64,000 bases of DNA from an uncultured Roseobacter sp. (GCF_947493125.1 NZ_CANLQB010000006.1:282501-346500); one strand, 5' to 3'. Positions 17,450 to 25,935 are shown, counted from the first letter of the stretch. The notes: a model not told the origin generated them from the sequence alone. Translations and numbers: made by a program.

Positions 17450-18286
17450 TCAGTCAGAAAGGCCAGAGCGTTCCTCCGCCCCCTCCAAAACCGCGCGCGC
17501 GATGTCAAAGACAGAGGGCTCGGTCAGGAACAGCATGTGCCCATGCCCCGGAAACACCCGCAGGGCCACATCGCCCAGGGCGGCGGCAAAGGCCCGGGTC
17601 TGCGCGGTGGAAAACACCGGGTCCTCCGATCCGGCCAGCACGGTCACATGCCCCGGCACGGGCAAGGGCGCGCGCGGGCCTCTCCACCGTTTCAACCCAT
17701 GCGCATGGGCGCGCAAGAGCCCGCTCTCGGGATAGACCATGCGCGGCGCGCGGGCCTCTACGATCTCGTGGCTGCGCGCACGCGTATCCGCATGGCGCAG
17801 CACCGCCCGTCCAAACAGCAACACCCGGTAGTACTCCAGCCAGACCGGCCGCACCCGGAGCGCCCGCGCACGCCACGCAGCACCCAGAATGTCCCAGGTG
17901 GTGGCCAGCATGGTGCGCCACCCGCCCGCCTGTGGCAGCCCCGGCGCGAGTGCGACGGTGCGCACTTCGGGCCCGAGCCGGGCGGCTGCCTCGATCACAA
18001 TCGCGCCGCCGGTGGAGAAGCCCAAAAGGCCGATCTGCTTGTCGGAATGCGCCTCCGCAAAGGCCGCGATCTGCGCTGCCGCTCCGTCAATATCGAGCAG
18101 CGACAGGGCCCGCCCGTCGAGCCCCGGGAAGGGATAGAACACCGGCTCCCACCCCCGCGCACGCCAGGCGAGCACGGGGTCGAAAATCTCGATACGGGTC
18201 AGCGCGCCAGGCGCACAGATCACCAGCCGCTGCGCGCGCGCGACCGCGTCCGCATCATAGATCAGGGACGGCGGGGGCTGTGTCAC
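17450..18286 (-). CDS. Alpha/beta hydrolase
   Basis: 278 residues beginning with a GTG that overlaps the stop of the PaaK-like gene (GTGA), which shows translational coupling. The serine-hydrolase elbow is IGLLGFSTGGAIVIEAA, the acid lies in VLAGSEDPVF and the His in FPGHGHMLFLTEPS, so a full catalytic triad is present. No signal peptide. In this setting, next to CoA ligases and an uptake system, it could hydrolyse an ester or thioester of the imported acid. An open frame continues upstream of the GTG but is only the shadow of the neighbouring gene. Confidence 0.82.
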   Translation of the reverse strand: MTQPPPSLIYDADAVARAQRLVICAPGALTRIEIFDPVLAWRARGWEPVFYPFPGLDGRALSLLDIDGAAAQIAAFAEAHSDKQIGLLGFSTGGAIVIEAAARLGPEVRTVALAPGLPQAGGWRTMLATTWDILGAAWRARALRVRPVWLEYYRVLLFGRAVLRHADTRARSHEIVEARAPRMVYPESGLLRAHAHGLKRWRGPRAPLPVPGHVTVLAGSEDPVFSTAQTRAFAAALGDVALRVFPGHGHMLFLTEPSVFDIARAVLEGAEERSGLSD

Positions 18287-19479
18287 TCGTAGCTGCGCTG
18301 GTCCTCGATCACCAACCCGTCGCGCGGCAGGCTGCCGGGGCTGACCACCTCGACCGCACCTTTGAGTTTCAGCACATCGACGACACTCTGCGAGAACAGC
18401 TCCGCCGAGCCACCCGCAGCCTCGACCTGCACGGTCATCGCATCCTGCGCCCCATCGCGGCTGGCAATCACCCGGGCCTTCACAATCTCCTCGTGCCGCG
18501 CCACCAGAGCGGCCACCTGCTCGGGCCGCACGAACATCCCCTTGATCTTCGTGGTCTGATCGGCCCGGCCCATCCACCCCTTGATCCGCGTGTTCGTCCG
18601 CCCGCAGGGGCTCTGGCCGGGCATCACCGCGCTCAAATCCCCGGTCGCGAAGCGGATAAGCGGATAGTCCGGGTTCAGCGTCGTCACCACCACCTCGCCC
18701 ACCTCGCCGTCGGCCACCGGATCGCCGGTGCCGGGCGTCACGATCTCGACGATCACGCCCTCATCGAGGATCATGCCTTCCATCGCCGGGCTCTCGTAGG
18801 CAATGTTGCCCAGATCGGCCGTCGCATAGCACTGCAGGCAGGTGATCCCCCGCTCCGCGTAGCCCGCGCGCATCGCCGGGAACAGCGCCCCACCGCCCAC
18901 CGCCGCCTTGGTGATGCCCAGGCTCACCCCCATCTCATCGGCCTTGTCGAGGATCACCTTCAAATAATCCGGCGTGCCCGCATAGGCCGTCGTGCCCACG
19001 GCAGCAGCCGCCTGCACCTGCAACTCCGTCTGCCCCGTGCCCGCAGGCAATACCATGGCCCCCACGGCCCGCGCGCCGCTCTCGAAAATCATCCCCGCAG
19101 GCGTCAGGTGATAGCCGAAACAGTTCTGCACCACATCGTCCGCGCCGATGCCCGCCGCATGCAGAAACCGCCCCATGCGCCACCAGTCGTGGCTCACCCC
19201 ACCGGGCTCATAAATCGGCCCGGGCGACTGAAACACATGCGCCGCATTGCGGACCGGAATACCCCCAAACGGCGGTTTGTCCGCCTGCCAGGCCGCCAGA
19301 TCCGCCTTCCGCAAAACAGGCAGCTTGGTCAAATCCCCGAGCCCCGCAACCTCCACATCTCCAGGCAAGCAACTGTCCGCCGCCGCACGCACCCGCGCCA
19401 CCTGCGCGATCAACGCCTCGGTCTGTGCCGCCTCACGCGCATCCGCACTGCGCGTCTCCAGCTCGTCAAAAAATGTCAT
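18283..19479 (-). CDS. Phenylacetate-CoA ligase-like protein lacking the canonical P-loop
   Basis: 398 residues from MTFFDELETRS, resembling the PaaK branch of adenylate-forming enzymes. Kept features: PVLRKADLAAW, YHLTPAG, the AYAGTPDYLKVILDKA region, EVVVTTLNPDYPLIRFATGDLS, and KIKGMFVRPEQVAALV, the C-terminal hinge. The Ser/Thr/Gly phosphate loop (SSGTTGKP in PaaK) is replaced by VFQSPGPIYEPGG. ATP binding may be weakened, or the protein may have another role. The start overlaps the upstream small gene by four bases and the stop overlaps the hydrolase GTG. It belongs to the uptake cluster. Confidence 0.8.
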   Translation of the reverse strand: MTFFDELETRSADAREAAQTEALIAQVARVRAAADSCLPGDVEVAGLGDLTKLPVLRKADLAAWQADKPPFGGIPVRNAAHVFQSPGPIYEPGGVSHDWWRMGRFLHAAGIGADDVVQNCFGYHLTPAGMIFESGARAVGAMVLPAGTGQTELQVQAAAAVGTTAYAGTPDYLKVILDKADEMGVSLGITKAAVGGGALFPAMRAGYAERGITCLQCYATADLGNIAYESPAMEGMILDEGVIVEIVTPGTGDPVADGEVGEVVVTTLNPDYPLIRFATGDLSAVMPGQSPCGRTNTRIKGWMGRADQTTKIKGMFVRPEQVAALVARHEEIVKARVIASRDGAQDAMTVQVEAAGGSAELFSQSVVDVLKLKGAVEVVSPGSLPRDGLVIEDQRSYE

Positions 19480-19784
19480 CCCGCCCACCTGATCTGCTGC
19501 AGCCCTTTCGCCGCCACGCGTTCCACCTCGCCGCGCACCTCCAGCTCCAGCTTCACGGTGATCACATGCCATCCCAGTTTGCCCAGCGCCCGCGCCTGCT
19601 CTGCCGTGAGCCGTGCGCCCACGGCATCACGCACATTGTTGTAGACCTGCGGCTTACCATCGCTGAGGATCTCGGCGATATGCCCGCGAATGAGGTCGAA
19701 CTTCCAGACCGGGATATTGGTCACCCCCTCGCGCCCCTCTGCCGGGGTGCGACAGGCGACCCGACCCTCGCTTACGACAGCCAC
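19476..19784 (-). CDS. Small conserved-context protein of the uptake cluster
   Basis: 102 codons from a GTG that overlaps the livF-like stop by 13 bases; a second GTG 20 codons in (VTNIPVWKFDLIRGHIAEIL) with GAGGGG before it is an equally good start and would give about 82 residues. The protein is soluble, with a well-formed alternating pattern (WKFDLIRGHIAEILSDGKP, HVITVKLELEVRGEVERVA), and ends in IRWAG. I do not recognise a family. Tight overlaps with both neighbours show it is a real cistron of the operon, likely a small partner of the PaaK-like protein. Confidence 0.65.
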   Translation of the reverse strand: MAVVSEGRVACRTPAEGREGVTNIPVWKFDLIRGHIAEILSDGKPQVYNNVRDAVGARLTAEQARALGKLGWHVITVKLELEVRGEVERVAAKGLQQIRWAG

Positions 19785-20608
19785 CGCTTGCGCCTCCGAT
19801 AGCTGCGCACATCGCGGAACGACTTCCGCCCCTCCTCCGACATGCCCAGATAGAACTCCTTCACATCCGGGTTCTCCCGCAGCTCCGCCGCGGGCCCGTC
19901 CATCACCACGCGGCCCGACTCCAGAATATAGCCGTAATGCGCGAACCGCAGCGCCACATTGGTGTTCTGCTCGGCCAGCAGGATCGTCACGCCCTGCTCT
20001 TCATTGATCGACTTCACGATCTCGAAAATCTGCTCCACCAGCTGCGGCGCCAACCCCATCGACGGCTCATCCAGCAACACCGTCTCCGGCTTCGACATCA
20101 GCGCCCGGCCAATCGCCGTCATCTGCTGCTCGCCACCAGAGGTATAGCCCGCCTGGCTTTTCCGCCGCTCCTTCAGGCGCGGAAAATAACCATAGACCAT
20201 CTCCAGATCCGCCTGGATCGCGGCATTGCCATCCTTGCGGGTGTACGCCCCGGTGAGCAGGTTCTCCTCAACCGTCAGATGCTCAAAGCAATGCCGCCCC
20301 TCCATCACCTGCACGACGCCGCGCTTCACAGTCTCCGCCGGGTCCGCATGATGAATGGGCGTCCCGTGATACTTGATCGAGCCCTTGGTGACCTCGCCGC
20401 GCTCCGACGCCAAGAGCCCCGAAATCGCCTTCAACGTCGTGGTCTTGCCCGCGCCATTGCCCCCCAACAGCGCGGTGATCCCGCCTTTCGGCACGGTCAG
20501 GCTCACGCCCTTCAGCACCAGGATTACGTGATTGTAGATCACCTCGATGTTGTTCACATCGAGCACCGTCTCCGCTTGGGTCATTGCCTCAGAATCTGCG
20601 TCCAGCAT
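19772..20608 (-). CDS. livF: Branched-chain-type ABC transporter ATPase, LivF-like
   Basis: A cytoplasmic ATP-binding subunit of about 278 residues. Walker A is GGNGAGKTTTLKAISG, the signature is TSGGEQQMTAIGRAL, Walker B is TVLLDEPSMGLAP, and the H-loop lies in ILLAEQNTNVAL. It has the LivF pattern but with a C-terminal basic tail (RSYRRRKRWLS). The start is uncertain: the ATG at 20615-20617 lies inside a dispersed repeat, so the ATG at 20608 or the one at 20584 (MTQAETVLDVNN) is more likely. It follows the binding-protein gene on the same strand with the repeat/terminator element between. Confidence 0.9.
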   Translation of the reverse strand: MLDADSEAMTQAETVLDVNNIEVIYNHVILVLKGVSLTVPKGGITALLGGNGAGKTTTLKAISGLLASERGEVTKGSIKYHGTPIHHADPAETVKRGVVQVMEGRHCFEHLTVEENLLTGAYTRKDGNAAIQADLEMVYGYFPRLKERRKSQAGYTSGGEQQMTAIGRALMSKPETVLLDEPSMGLAPQLVEQIFEIVKSINEEQGVTILLAEQNTNVALRFAHYGYILESGRVVMDGPAAELRENPDVKEFYLGMSEEGRKSFRDVRSYRRRKRWLS

Positions 20609-20612
20609 GGGC

Positions 20613-20668
20613 TTCATTCTTCCCGAAATACTCAAATCCCCCGGCGGCGGCGCAAACCACCGCCGGGG
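20613..20668 (-). repeat. Hairpin plus GAGTATTTT element, copy a
   Basis: On the minus strand CCCCGGCGG and CCGCCGGGG (20638-20668) form a hairpin, followed by GAGTATTTCGGGAAG and AATGAA (to 20613). It lies just after the binding-protein stop and may act as a leaky terminator that lets the abundant binding protein be made in excess over LivF. Copies of the tail are at 36916, 39340, 45467 and 57809. Confidence 0.75.
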
Positions 20669-20678
20669 AGAGGTCACA

Positions 20679-21962
20679 TCAGTTGCAATTGCTCTCGATG
20701 TTGTTCTCCGCCTTGTAAGCAGCGGAGTCCTCATCGATCAGCGGCTGGATGATCTCCATATCCGTGGGTGCGAAATCCGCGATCTGCACGAACTCACCCG
20801 CCGCCGCATCCCACTGCGTCACCGCCACAAGACCGTCGCCACCGTGGTTTTCACACGACACGGTGAACTCCGGCCCAAAGCCCGGCACACCATTCGCCGC
20901 CATGATCTCCTCGGTGATGACGAGGTTCTCCATCCCATCGCGCATCTGACCGCTGGTGATGTCGGCCACGCCATGCATGTCCTGCGCAACTTTCACGGCC
21001 TCAGCGGCCAGCATCGCGGCATAGAGCCCACGGTTGTAGGGCACAGTGCCCAGCTGATCGCCCGCACCGGCGGCCTTGCCAGCCTCGACCACATATTGCC
21101 GCAGATCGTCATAGAGCGGGAAGTCATCACCCACCGCCGACATCGACAGCGCCTTGTAGCCGTTGGCCTTGTCGCCCGCCGGCTCCACGTCGATCTCGGC
21201 ACCCGACCACCAGATGCCGATGAAATTCTCCATCGGGAAGCGGATGTTCGCGGCCTCCTGGATCGCCACCTGGTTCATGACGCCCCAGCCGTACATGATC
21301 ACGTTGTCAGGCCGCTCGCGGCGGATCTGCAGCCATTGGCTCTTCTGCTCCTGCCCCGGGTGATCGACGGCGAGCAGCAAGAGCTCAAACCCGTGCTTCT
21401 CCGACAGCTTCTCCAGCGTGCGGATCGGCTCCTTGCCATAGGCGGAGTTGTGATAGACCAGCGCGATCTTCTTGCCCGAGATATCGCCGCCGTTCACATC
21501 CAGAATATGATTCACCGCCGCCGAGGCGCCGTTCCAGTAGTTGGCCGGGTAGTTGAACACATGGCTGAAGACATCGCCGTTTGCGGCAGAGGTCCGGCCA
21601 TAGCCCATGGAGTGAATCGGGATGTCATCCGCCGTCGCCTTCGGGATCAGCTGATAGGTGATGCCGGTGGAGAGCGGCTGATAGACCAGCGCGCCTTCGC
21701 CCTTCGTGCTCTCATAGCACTCCACACCCTTTTCGGTGTTATAGCCCGTCTCGCATTCCACCACGCGGGTCATCACCCCGCCGATGCCGCCATCCCGCTC
21801 GTTCAGCAGGGTGAAGTAATCGGCATAGCCATCCGCAAAGGGGATGCCCCCCGCCGCATAAGGCCCGGTGCGATAGCTCAGCGATGGAAAGACAAGATCC
21901 GCCATCACGGGGCTTGCCGCCATCAGGCCCGCCACGGCCCATGTACCCAGTTTGTAGTTCAT
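20679..21962 (-). CDS. livK: Branched-chain-type ABC transporter substrate-binding protein
   Basis: A periplasmic ligand-binding protein of the Peripla_BP_6 family. 427 residues with a signal peptide at 1-20 (MNYKLGTWAVAGLMAASPVM then A). The mature protein opens with SLSYRTGPYAAGGIPFADGYADYFTLLNERDGGIGG, the usual ligand-site start, and has KKIALVYHNSAYGKEPIRTLE in the hinge. Longer than amino-acid-binding LivK (about 370), like binding proteins for aromatic or other carboxylates. GGGAGGT precedes the ATG. The two CoA ligases in the cluster suggest an organic acid as ligand; this is inference. Confidence 0.9.
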   Translation of the reverse strand: MNYKLGTWAVAGLMAASPVMADLVFPSLSYRTGPYAAGGIPFADGYADYFTLLNERDGGIGGVMTRVVECETGYNTEKGVECYESTKGEGALVYQPLSTGITYQLIPKATADDIPIHSMGYGRTSAANGDVFSHVFNYPANYWNGASAAVNHILDVNGGDISGKKIALVYHNSAYGKEPIRTLEKLSEKHGFELLLLAVDHPGQEQKSQWLQIRRERPDNVIMYGWGVMNQVAIQEAANIRFPMENFIGIWWSGAEIDVEPAGDKANGYKALSMSAVGDDFPLYDDLRQYVVEAGKAAGAGDQLGTVPYNRGLYAAMLAAEAVKVAQDMHGVADITSGQMRDGMENLVITEEIMAANGVPGFGPEFTVSCENHGGDGLVAVTQWDAAAGEFVQIADFAPTDMEIIQPLIDEDSAAYKAENNIESNCN

Positions 21963-22023
21963 CGGTGATACCTCCCTTGGTTTTTGTCCGACGTGCCGGT
22001 GGCCCGGCTCTGTTTTTCTGTTG

Positions 22024-22051
22024 GGGGTGGCCTGAAAGCCCACCCCACCTG
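22024..22051 (-). repeat. Dispersed 28-bp inverted-repeat motif, copy 1
   Basis: On the minus strand CAGGTGGGGTGGGC then TTTCAGGCCACCCC. A near-identical 28-mer (2 differences) lies at 32746-32773. Each contains GGGTGG/CCACCC arms and could fold. This copy is between the livM-like stop and the binding-protein gene. Confidence 0.7.
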
Positions 22052-22059
22052 GCAGTTGC

Positions 22060-23136
22060 TCAGTGCGGGAACGGCCACAGCCGCAGCTTCTCCTTGGCGA
22101 TCCGCCAGAGCTGCGCGAGCCCGTGCGGTTCCGCAATGAGGAAGACGACGATCAGCCCGCCCACGATGACGAGGTTGAGATGCGCCACGATATCCGTGGG
22201 CCAACCCAGCCAATCCACCCCGATGATCTTCAGCGCCACCGGCAGCAGTACCAGGAACGCCGCCCCCGCGAAACTGCCGAAGATCGAGCCCAGACCCCCG
22301 ATGATGATCATGAAGAGCACGAGGAACGACTTGGTGATGCCAAAGGCTTCGCCGACTTCCACAGCACCCAGATAGACCGCGAAGAACAGCGCGCCCGAAA
22401 TGCCCACGAAGAAGGAACTCACCGCAAAGGCTGTCAGCTTGGCCTTCAGCGGGTTCACCCCGATGATCTCGGCGGCGATGTCCATATCGCGGATCGCCAT
22501 CCACTGCCGCCCGACCGATCCACGCGTCAGGTTGCGCGCGACGACCGCCGAGAAGATCGTAAAGATCAGGCAGAACATATACGTTGCCCAGGCCTCGGTA
22601 TTCGGCCCGGTGATCAGAATACCGAAGGTGTCCCGCTCCGGCGCGTTGATCTGTCCCGAGGCGGAATAGTTATAAAACCAGCTCACCTTGTTGAAGAGCC
22701 ACACCAGGAAGAACTGTGCGGCCAGCGTCGCCACGGCCAGATAGAACCCCTTGATCCGCAGGCTCGGCAAGCCAAAGAGCACGCCCACCATCGCCGTGAT
22801 CCCGCCGGCCAGAAGCACATGGATGAACATGCTGACCTCCGGGAACCCGGTCATCAGCTTGTAACAGGCGTAGGCCCCCACAGCCATGAACCCGCCGGTG
22901 CCCAAGGACACCTGCCCGCAGTAGCCCACCAGAATATTCAGCCCGATCGCCGCAATCGCATAGATCAGGAACGGCATGAAGATCGAGTTGACCCAGTAGT
23001 CATTGATCACGAAGGGGATGATCACCACCGCGATGAACAGCACCGCATAATACCGCCACCGGTCGAACTTGATCGGAAAGGTCTGGCTGTCCTGCGGGTA
23101 GGTGGTGCTGAAATCTCCGGCTTCACGATAGAACAT
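22060..23136 (-). CDS. livM: Branched-chain-type ABC permease, LivM-like
   Basis: A 358-residue inner-membrane permease with about ten helices. The LivM signature region YCGQVSLGTGGFMAVGAYACYKL is near residue 70, and the cytoplasmic coupling loop is IRDMDIAAEIIGVNPLKAKLTAFAVSSFF. GGAGG lies eight bases before the ATG, whose first base is the last base of the preceding small gene's TAA stop, so the two are coupled. It pairs with the LivH-like permease at 24030-25019. Confidence 0.93.
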   Translation of the reverse strand: MFYREAGDFSTTYPQDSQTFPIKFDRWRYYAVLFIAVVIIPFVINDYWVNSIFMPFLIYAIAAIGLNILVGYCGQVSLGTGGFMAVGAYACYKLMTGFPEVSMFIHVLLAGGITAMVGVLFGLPSLRIKGFYLAVATLAAQFFLVWLFNKVSWFYNYSASGQINAPERDTFGILITGPNTEAWATYMFCLIFTIFSAVVARNLTRGSVGRQWMAIRDMDIAAEIIGVNPLKAKLTAFAVSSFFVGISGALFFAVYLGAVEVGEAFGITKSFLVLFMIIIGGLGSIFGSFAGAAFLVLLPVALKIIGVDWLGWPTDIVAHLNLVIVGGLIVVFLIAEPHGLAQLWRIAKEKLRLWPFPH

Positions 23137-23378
23137 TATGCAACCTCCGGAAAAATTCTCTTAATGAATCTGGGCACCCAATAAAGCGCGCCAAGCGCCA
23201 AGAGAAACCGACCACTGACCGCCAGAACGGTGATGACCTGTAAGGTCGACGGATAGCCTTGGCCCGAGGCGGTCGTAACAGCGCTGATCTGAATCATCAT
23301 GCTCAAGGCCAAGGCGACAGTCGTCATGAACAGACCGACGACCAGCAGTTTGTACATTGTACGATCAACCCCCGTCAT
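23136..23378 (-). CDS. Small membrane protein coupled to LivM
   Basis: 80 residues (or 73 from the second Met, MYKLLVVGLF). Two hydrophobic segments (KLLVVGLFMTTVALALSMMIQ and TLQVITVLAVSGRFLLALGALYW) separated by a small Ser/Thr/Gly loop, then a basic tail, PRFIKRIF. The stop overlaps the LivM start by one base, arguing for a true cistron. I know no family; it may be an accessory subunit of the transporter. Confidence 0.65.
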   Translation of the reverse strand: MTGVDRTMYKLLVVGLFMTTVALALSMMIQISAVTTASGQGYPSTLQVITVLAVSGRFLLALGALYWVPRFIKRIFPEVA

Positions 23379-23528
23379 GCACCCACCCCCAGCCTGGTTT
23401 TCTGTGGCGAATGGATACTGGGACGCCGCAAACTCCAGCCGTTAACCACATCACAATCTTCCACGGAATCTCCCAATTTCGCCCCATTTCCCCTGCCACA
23501 CATTCCAGTGGGGGCAGGAGTGGACGAA

Positions 23529-23867
23529 ATGACAGCCATCCTGAACGATCTGCGCGAGCTCGACGCCCGTCTGAGCCGCGGCGAGATCACAGATGTGGAA
23601 TATACGGCCCAACGGGCCGCGCTGATCGACAGCATCGACGTCGTCGACACCGACTTTGTCGAGGTCGACACCCCCTCCGCACGCCCGGAGCAAAAGCTCT
23701 CCGGCTCGATGACCTGGGGCTTCGGCATCGTGCTCTGCCTCGGCATCATCGGTGTCTGCCTCTGCTTTGCCATGCTGATCTTCGGCGACATGAACCTGGC
23801 ACTGACCCTCGGTGTGACGATCCTCGCGGCCCTCACGGTCGCCCTCTTCCGCTCGTTGGAGGAATAG
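23529..23867 (+). CDS. SHOCT-like domain membrane protein
   Basis: 112 residues. The N-terminus LNDLRELDARLSRGEITDVEYTAQRAALID resembles the short SHOCT oligomerisation motif. Then come a Val/Asp-rich linker and two membrane helices (MTWGFGIVLCLGIIGVCLCF and LALTLGVTILAALTVALF). AGGAG lies eight bases before the ATG. It is transcribed opposite to its neighbours and splits the permease genes, so LivH and LivM may not share one transcript. A large inverted repeat separates it from the convergent LivH gene. Function unknown. Confidence 0.72.
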   Translation: MTAILNDLRELDARLSRGEITDVEYTAQRAALIDSIDVVDTDFVEVDTPSARPEQKLSGSMTWGFGIVLCLGIIGVCLCFAMLIFGDMNLALTLGVTILAALTVALFRSLEE

Positions 23868-23983
23868 CGCGCATCCCCGGGCCGCTGTCCCCTGCCGACA
23901 CCGCAGACAGGGCTCCGCTCATTGCCGGGCTGAAAACCTCCCCCGGAGGGTTTTGCAAGACGCCGCAATCCGGGGCTCCGCCC

Positions 23984-24034
23984 TTTGAGGACACGAAAAG
24001 GTCCACTGGACCTTTTCAAGAATTTGTCCTCAAA
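23984..24034. terminator. Large inverted repeat between convergent SHOCT and LivH genes
   Basis: Two nested perfect inverted repeats. The outer arms are TTTGAGGACA (23984-23993) and TGTCCTCAAA (24025-24034); the inner arms are GAAAAGGTCCA and TGGACCTTTTC (23995-24017, one central base). The inner hairpin has A and T runs on both sides, so it can terminate both convergent transcripts. The outer right arm contains the LivH stop codon. Confidence 0.75.
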
Positions 24035-25019
24035 CCCGTTCAATGATCTTCTCCCCGAACAGGCCCTGCGGACGGAACACCAGAAACACCAGCGCCAGCA
24101 TATAGGCAAACCAGTTCTCGGTGGCGCCCCCCAGATAGGGCTGTCCGATCAGGAACTCGAACAGCTTCTCGCCCACCCCGATGATCAGCCCGCCCACAAT
24201 CGCGCCGGGGATCGAGGTGAAACCGCCCAGCATCAGCACCGGCAGGGCCTTCAACGCAATCAGGCTCAGCGAGAACTGCACGCCCGACTTCGCCCCCCAC
24301 ATGATGCCCGCCACAAGCGCGACAAATCCCGCCAGCGACCACACCAGGATCCAGATAAAGTTCAGCGACACACCGACGCTGAGCGCCGCCTGATGGTCGT
24401 CGGCCACCGCCCGCATCGCGCGCCCCTGCTTGGTGTATTGCGCAAAGGCCACCAGCGCTGCGACCAGAATGATCGCCACAATGCTCGCCACGATGTCCAG
24501 ATTGTCGATGAAAAACCCATAGCCGAACCAGCCGAAGGTCACCTCGTCGATGGTCTCATTAATGCCCTGCGGCAGGCCCACATCCAGCGTCTTGATGTCC
24601 GAGCCCCACATGAGGTCCCCGACCCCTTCCAGGAAATAGGCCAGCCCGATGGTCGCCATGAAGAGGATGATCGGCTCCTGCCCCACGAGGTACCTGAAGA
24701 TGAACCGCTGCACCATCCAGGCGAGCAGGATCATCACCCCCACGGTCATCACAATCGCCAAGAGCGCCGGCAGCTCCCAGCCAAAATAGTGAATCTCGGT
24801 GCCGAAAATCGCATTGATCAGATGGGCAAAGGGCACCTGCCCATTCATGATCCCGTACAGGGTCATGGCCGCAAACAGCGCCATGACCCCTTGCGCAAAG
24901 TTGAAGATGCCGCTGGCCTTGTAGATCAGAACGAAGCCCAGAGCGACGAGCGCATAGAGCACCCCCGCCATGAGCCCGTTGAGAAATACCTCGATGGTAA
25001 AGGCCAGCTGTTCCGGCAT
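24030..25019 (-). CDS. livH: Branched-chain-type ABC permease, LivH-like
   Basis: A 329-residue inner-membrane permease, about eight to nine helices. LivH markers: LNGLMAGVLYALVALGFVLIYKASGIFNFAQGVMALFAA at the N-terminus (first segment up to residue 50), the coupling loop GRAMRAVADDHQAALSVGVS and GGFTSIPGAIVGGLIIGVGEK. The start overlaps the upstream gene's stop by one base (TGATG). Its partner LivM lies beyond the divergent SHOCT gene. Confidence 0.93.
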   Translation of the reverse strand: MPEQLAFTIEVFLNGLMAGVLYALVALGFVLIYKASGIFNFAQGVMALFAAMTLYGIMNGQVPFAHLINAIFGTEIHYFGWELPALLAIVMTVGVMILLAWMVQRFIFRYLVGQEPIILFMATIGLAYFLEGVGDLMWGSDIKTLDVGLPQGINETIDEVTFGWFGYGFFIDNLDIVASIVAIILVAALVAFAQYTKQGRAMRAVADDHQAALSVGVSLNFIWILVWSLAGFVALVAGIMWGAKSGVQFSLSLIALKALPVLMLGGFTSIPGAIVGGLIIGVGEKLFEFLIGQPYLGGATENWFAYMLALVFLVFRPQGLFGEKIIERV

Positions 25020-25621
25020 CAGTTCGCTCCTTGCCCCAGCAGAAGCCGCGTGTGCTCGCGCTCCGGCTGATACGAGACTTTGAGCCGGGTCAGACCCGCC
25101 TCGCTCAGGTTCCAGTTCAACGTGATCTCCGTCACCCGCCCGTCTTCACGCGGGGCGGCCAGGAAAACGGCGGCATAGGCGCGCGGCATTTCCCGTTTCG
25201 AGACCGGCTCAAACGGGGCCGTGGCCGCGAACAGCGCCCCTTCCCCCTCGCGCCAGTCGCGATAGGCGAGCAACAGATCGGAATACGCCATCCCGGTCAT
25301 CAACAGCTCGCATGACGGATACTCATCGCCATACACCACAGCCACCTGCGGGTTCGGCGTGGTGAGATACCCCAGCGTGACCTGCGTCAGCTCGCTCGCC
25401 GCAAACCGCGCCCGCGCGCCACTGGGGATTTCGCGCAAGGTGGACCGGTCCAGCGAGGCCGGATCCTCCAGATAAGCCGCGCAATAGGACTGATAGAGAT
25501 CGCAGGTTTCCTGCATCGCGGGCGTCGGTTGCCCGCAAAACTGCGGTGCCGCCTCGGCCTCTGTGCCCATGAACACTAAACTTCCAAGGGCGCATGCCCC
25601 TGCTAACAACCACTTACTCAT
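25019..25621 (-). CDS. Secreted protein of unknown function in the uptake cluster
   Basis: 200 residues with a signal peptide MSKWLLAGACALGSLVF ending near EAEA. The mature protein has several Cys (QFCGQPTPAMQETCDLYQSYC and PSCELL), so disulfides are likely, and a C-terminal part with beta-strand character (VTEITLNWNLSEAGLTRLKVSYQ). GGAGGGT precedes the ATG at 25621. TGATG overlap with the LivH start shows coupling. No family recognised; a periplasmic accessory of the transporter is possible. Confidence 0.72.
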   Translation of the reverse strand: MSKWLLAGACALGSLVFMGTEAEAAPQFCGQPTPAMQETCDLYQSYCAAYLEDPASLDRSTLREIPSGARARFAASELTQVTLGYLTTPNPQVAVVYGDEYPSCELLMTGMAYSDLLLAYRDWREGEGALFAATAPFEPVSKREMPRAYAAVFLAAPREDGRVTEITLNWNLSEAGLTRLKVSYQPEREHTRLLLGQGAN

Positions 25622-25887
25622 GTGTACCCTCCAAACGGTATCCATTGTCCGTCTGCTCTCTGACACCGGCGAAACCGTGCCGATGCGTGCTCAAGGACAG
25701 GACCGCCGGCAGACAAAGCGGGTTCTTGCCCATTTTGCCTTGGTACCACGGAAACAATCCGCCGATGGTTAACCTTTTGTTCAAAAAATATAACAGAAAG
25801 AGAAGGTTCGTGAGGGTATGGTTGGTCTGCACAATGGGTGGGCACGCTGCCTTCGAAACAGGGGCAAAAGTCTTGTCCCGCTGCAAC

Positions 25888-25907
25888 AAAAGAGGTGCGG
25901 CGCACCT
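25888..25907 (-). terminator. Weak terminator after the low-G+C secreted protein gene
   Basis: A perfect inverted repeat AGGTGCG-C-CGCACCT (25893-25907) is followed on the minus strand by CTTTTG. It is placed 29 bases after the stop of the gene at 25936. The remaining 25622-25887 is A+T-richer than its surroundings and may contain the promoter for the secreted protein/LivH genes; no clear boxes are seen. Confidence 0.45.
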
Positions 25908-25935
25908 ATGAAGAGTGTTCGACCAACTCATCAAT

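Noticed and set aside
15678-19644. Two long plus-strand open frames (about 680 and 770 codons) opposite the permease, hydrolase and PaaK-like genes
   Set aside because: They are shadows of the three minus-strand genes, Arg/Pro/His-rich, and cross real gene boundaries.
20615-20617. ATG as the livF start codon
   Set aside because: It lies inside the dispersed element, which has the same CAT in other copies unrelated to starts, so a downstream ATG is preferred.
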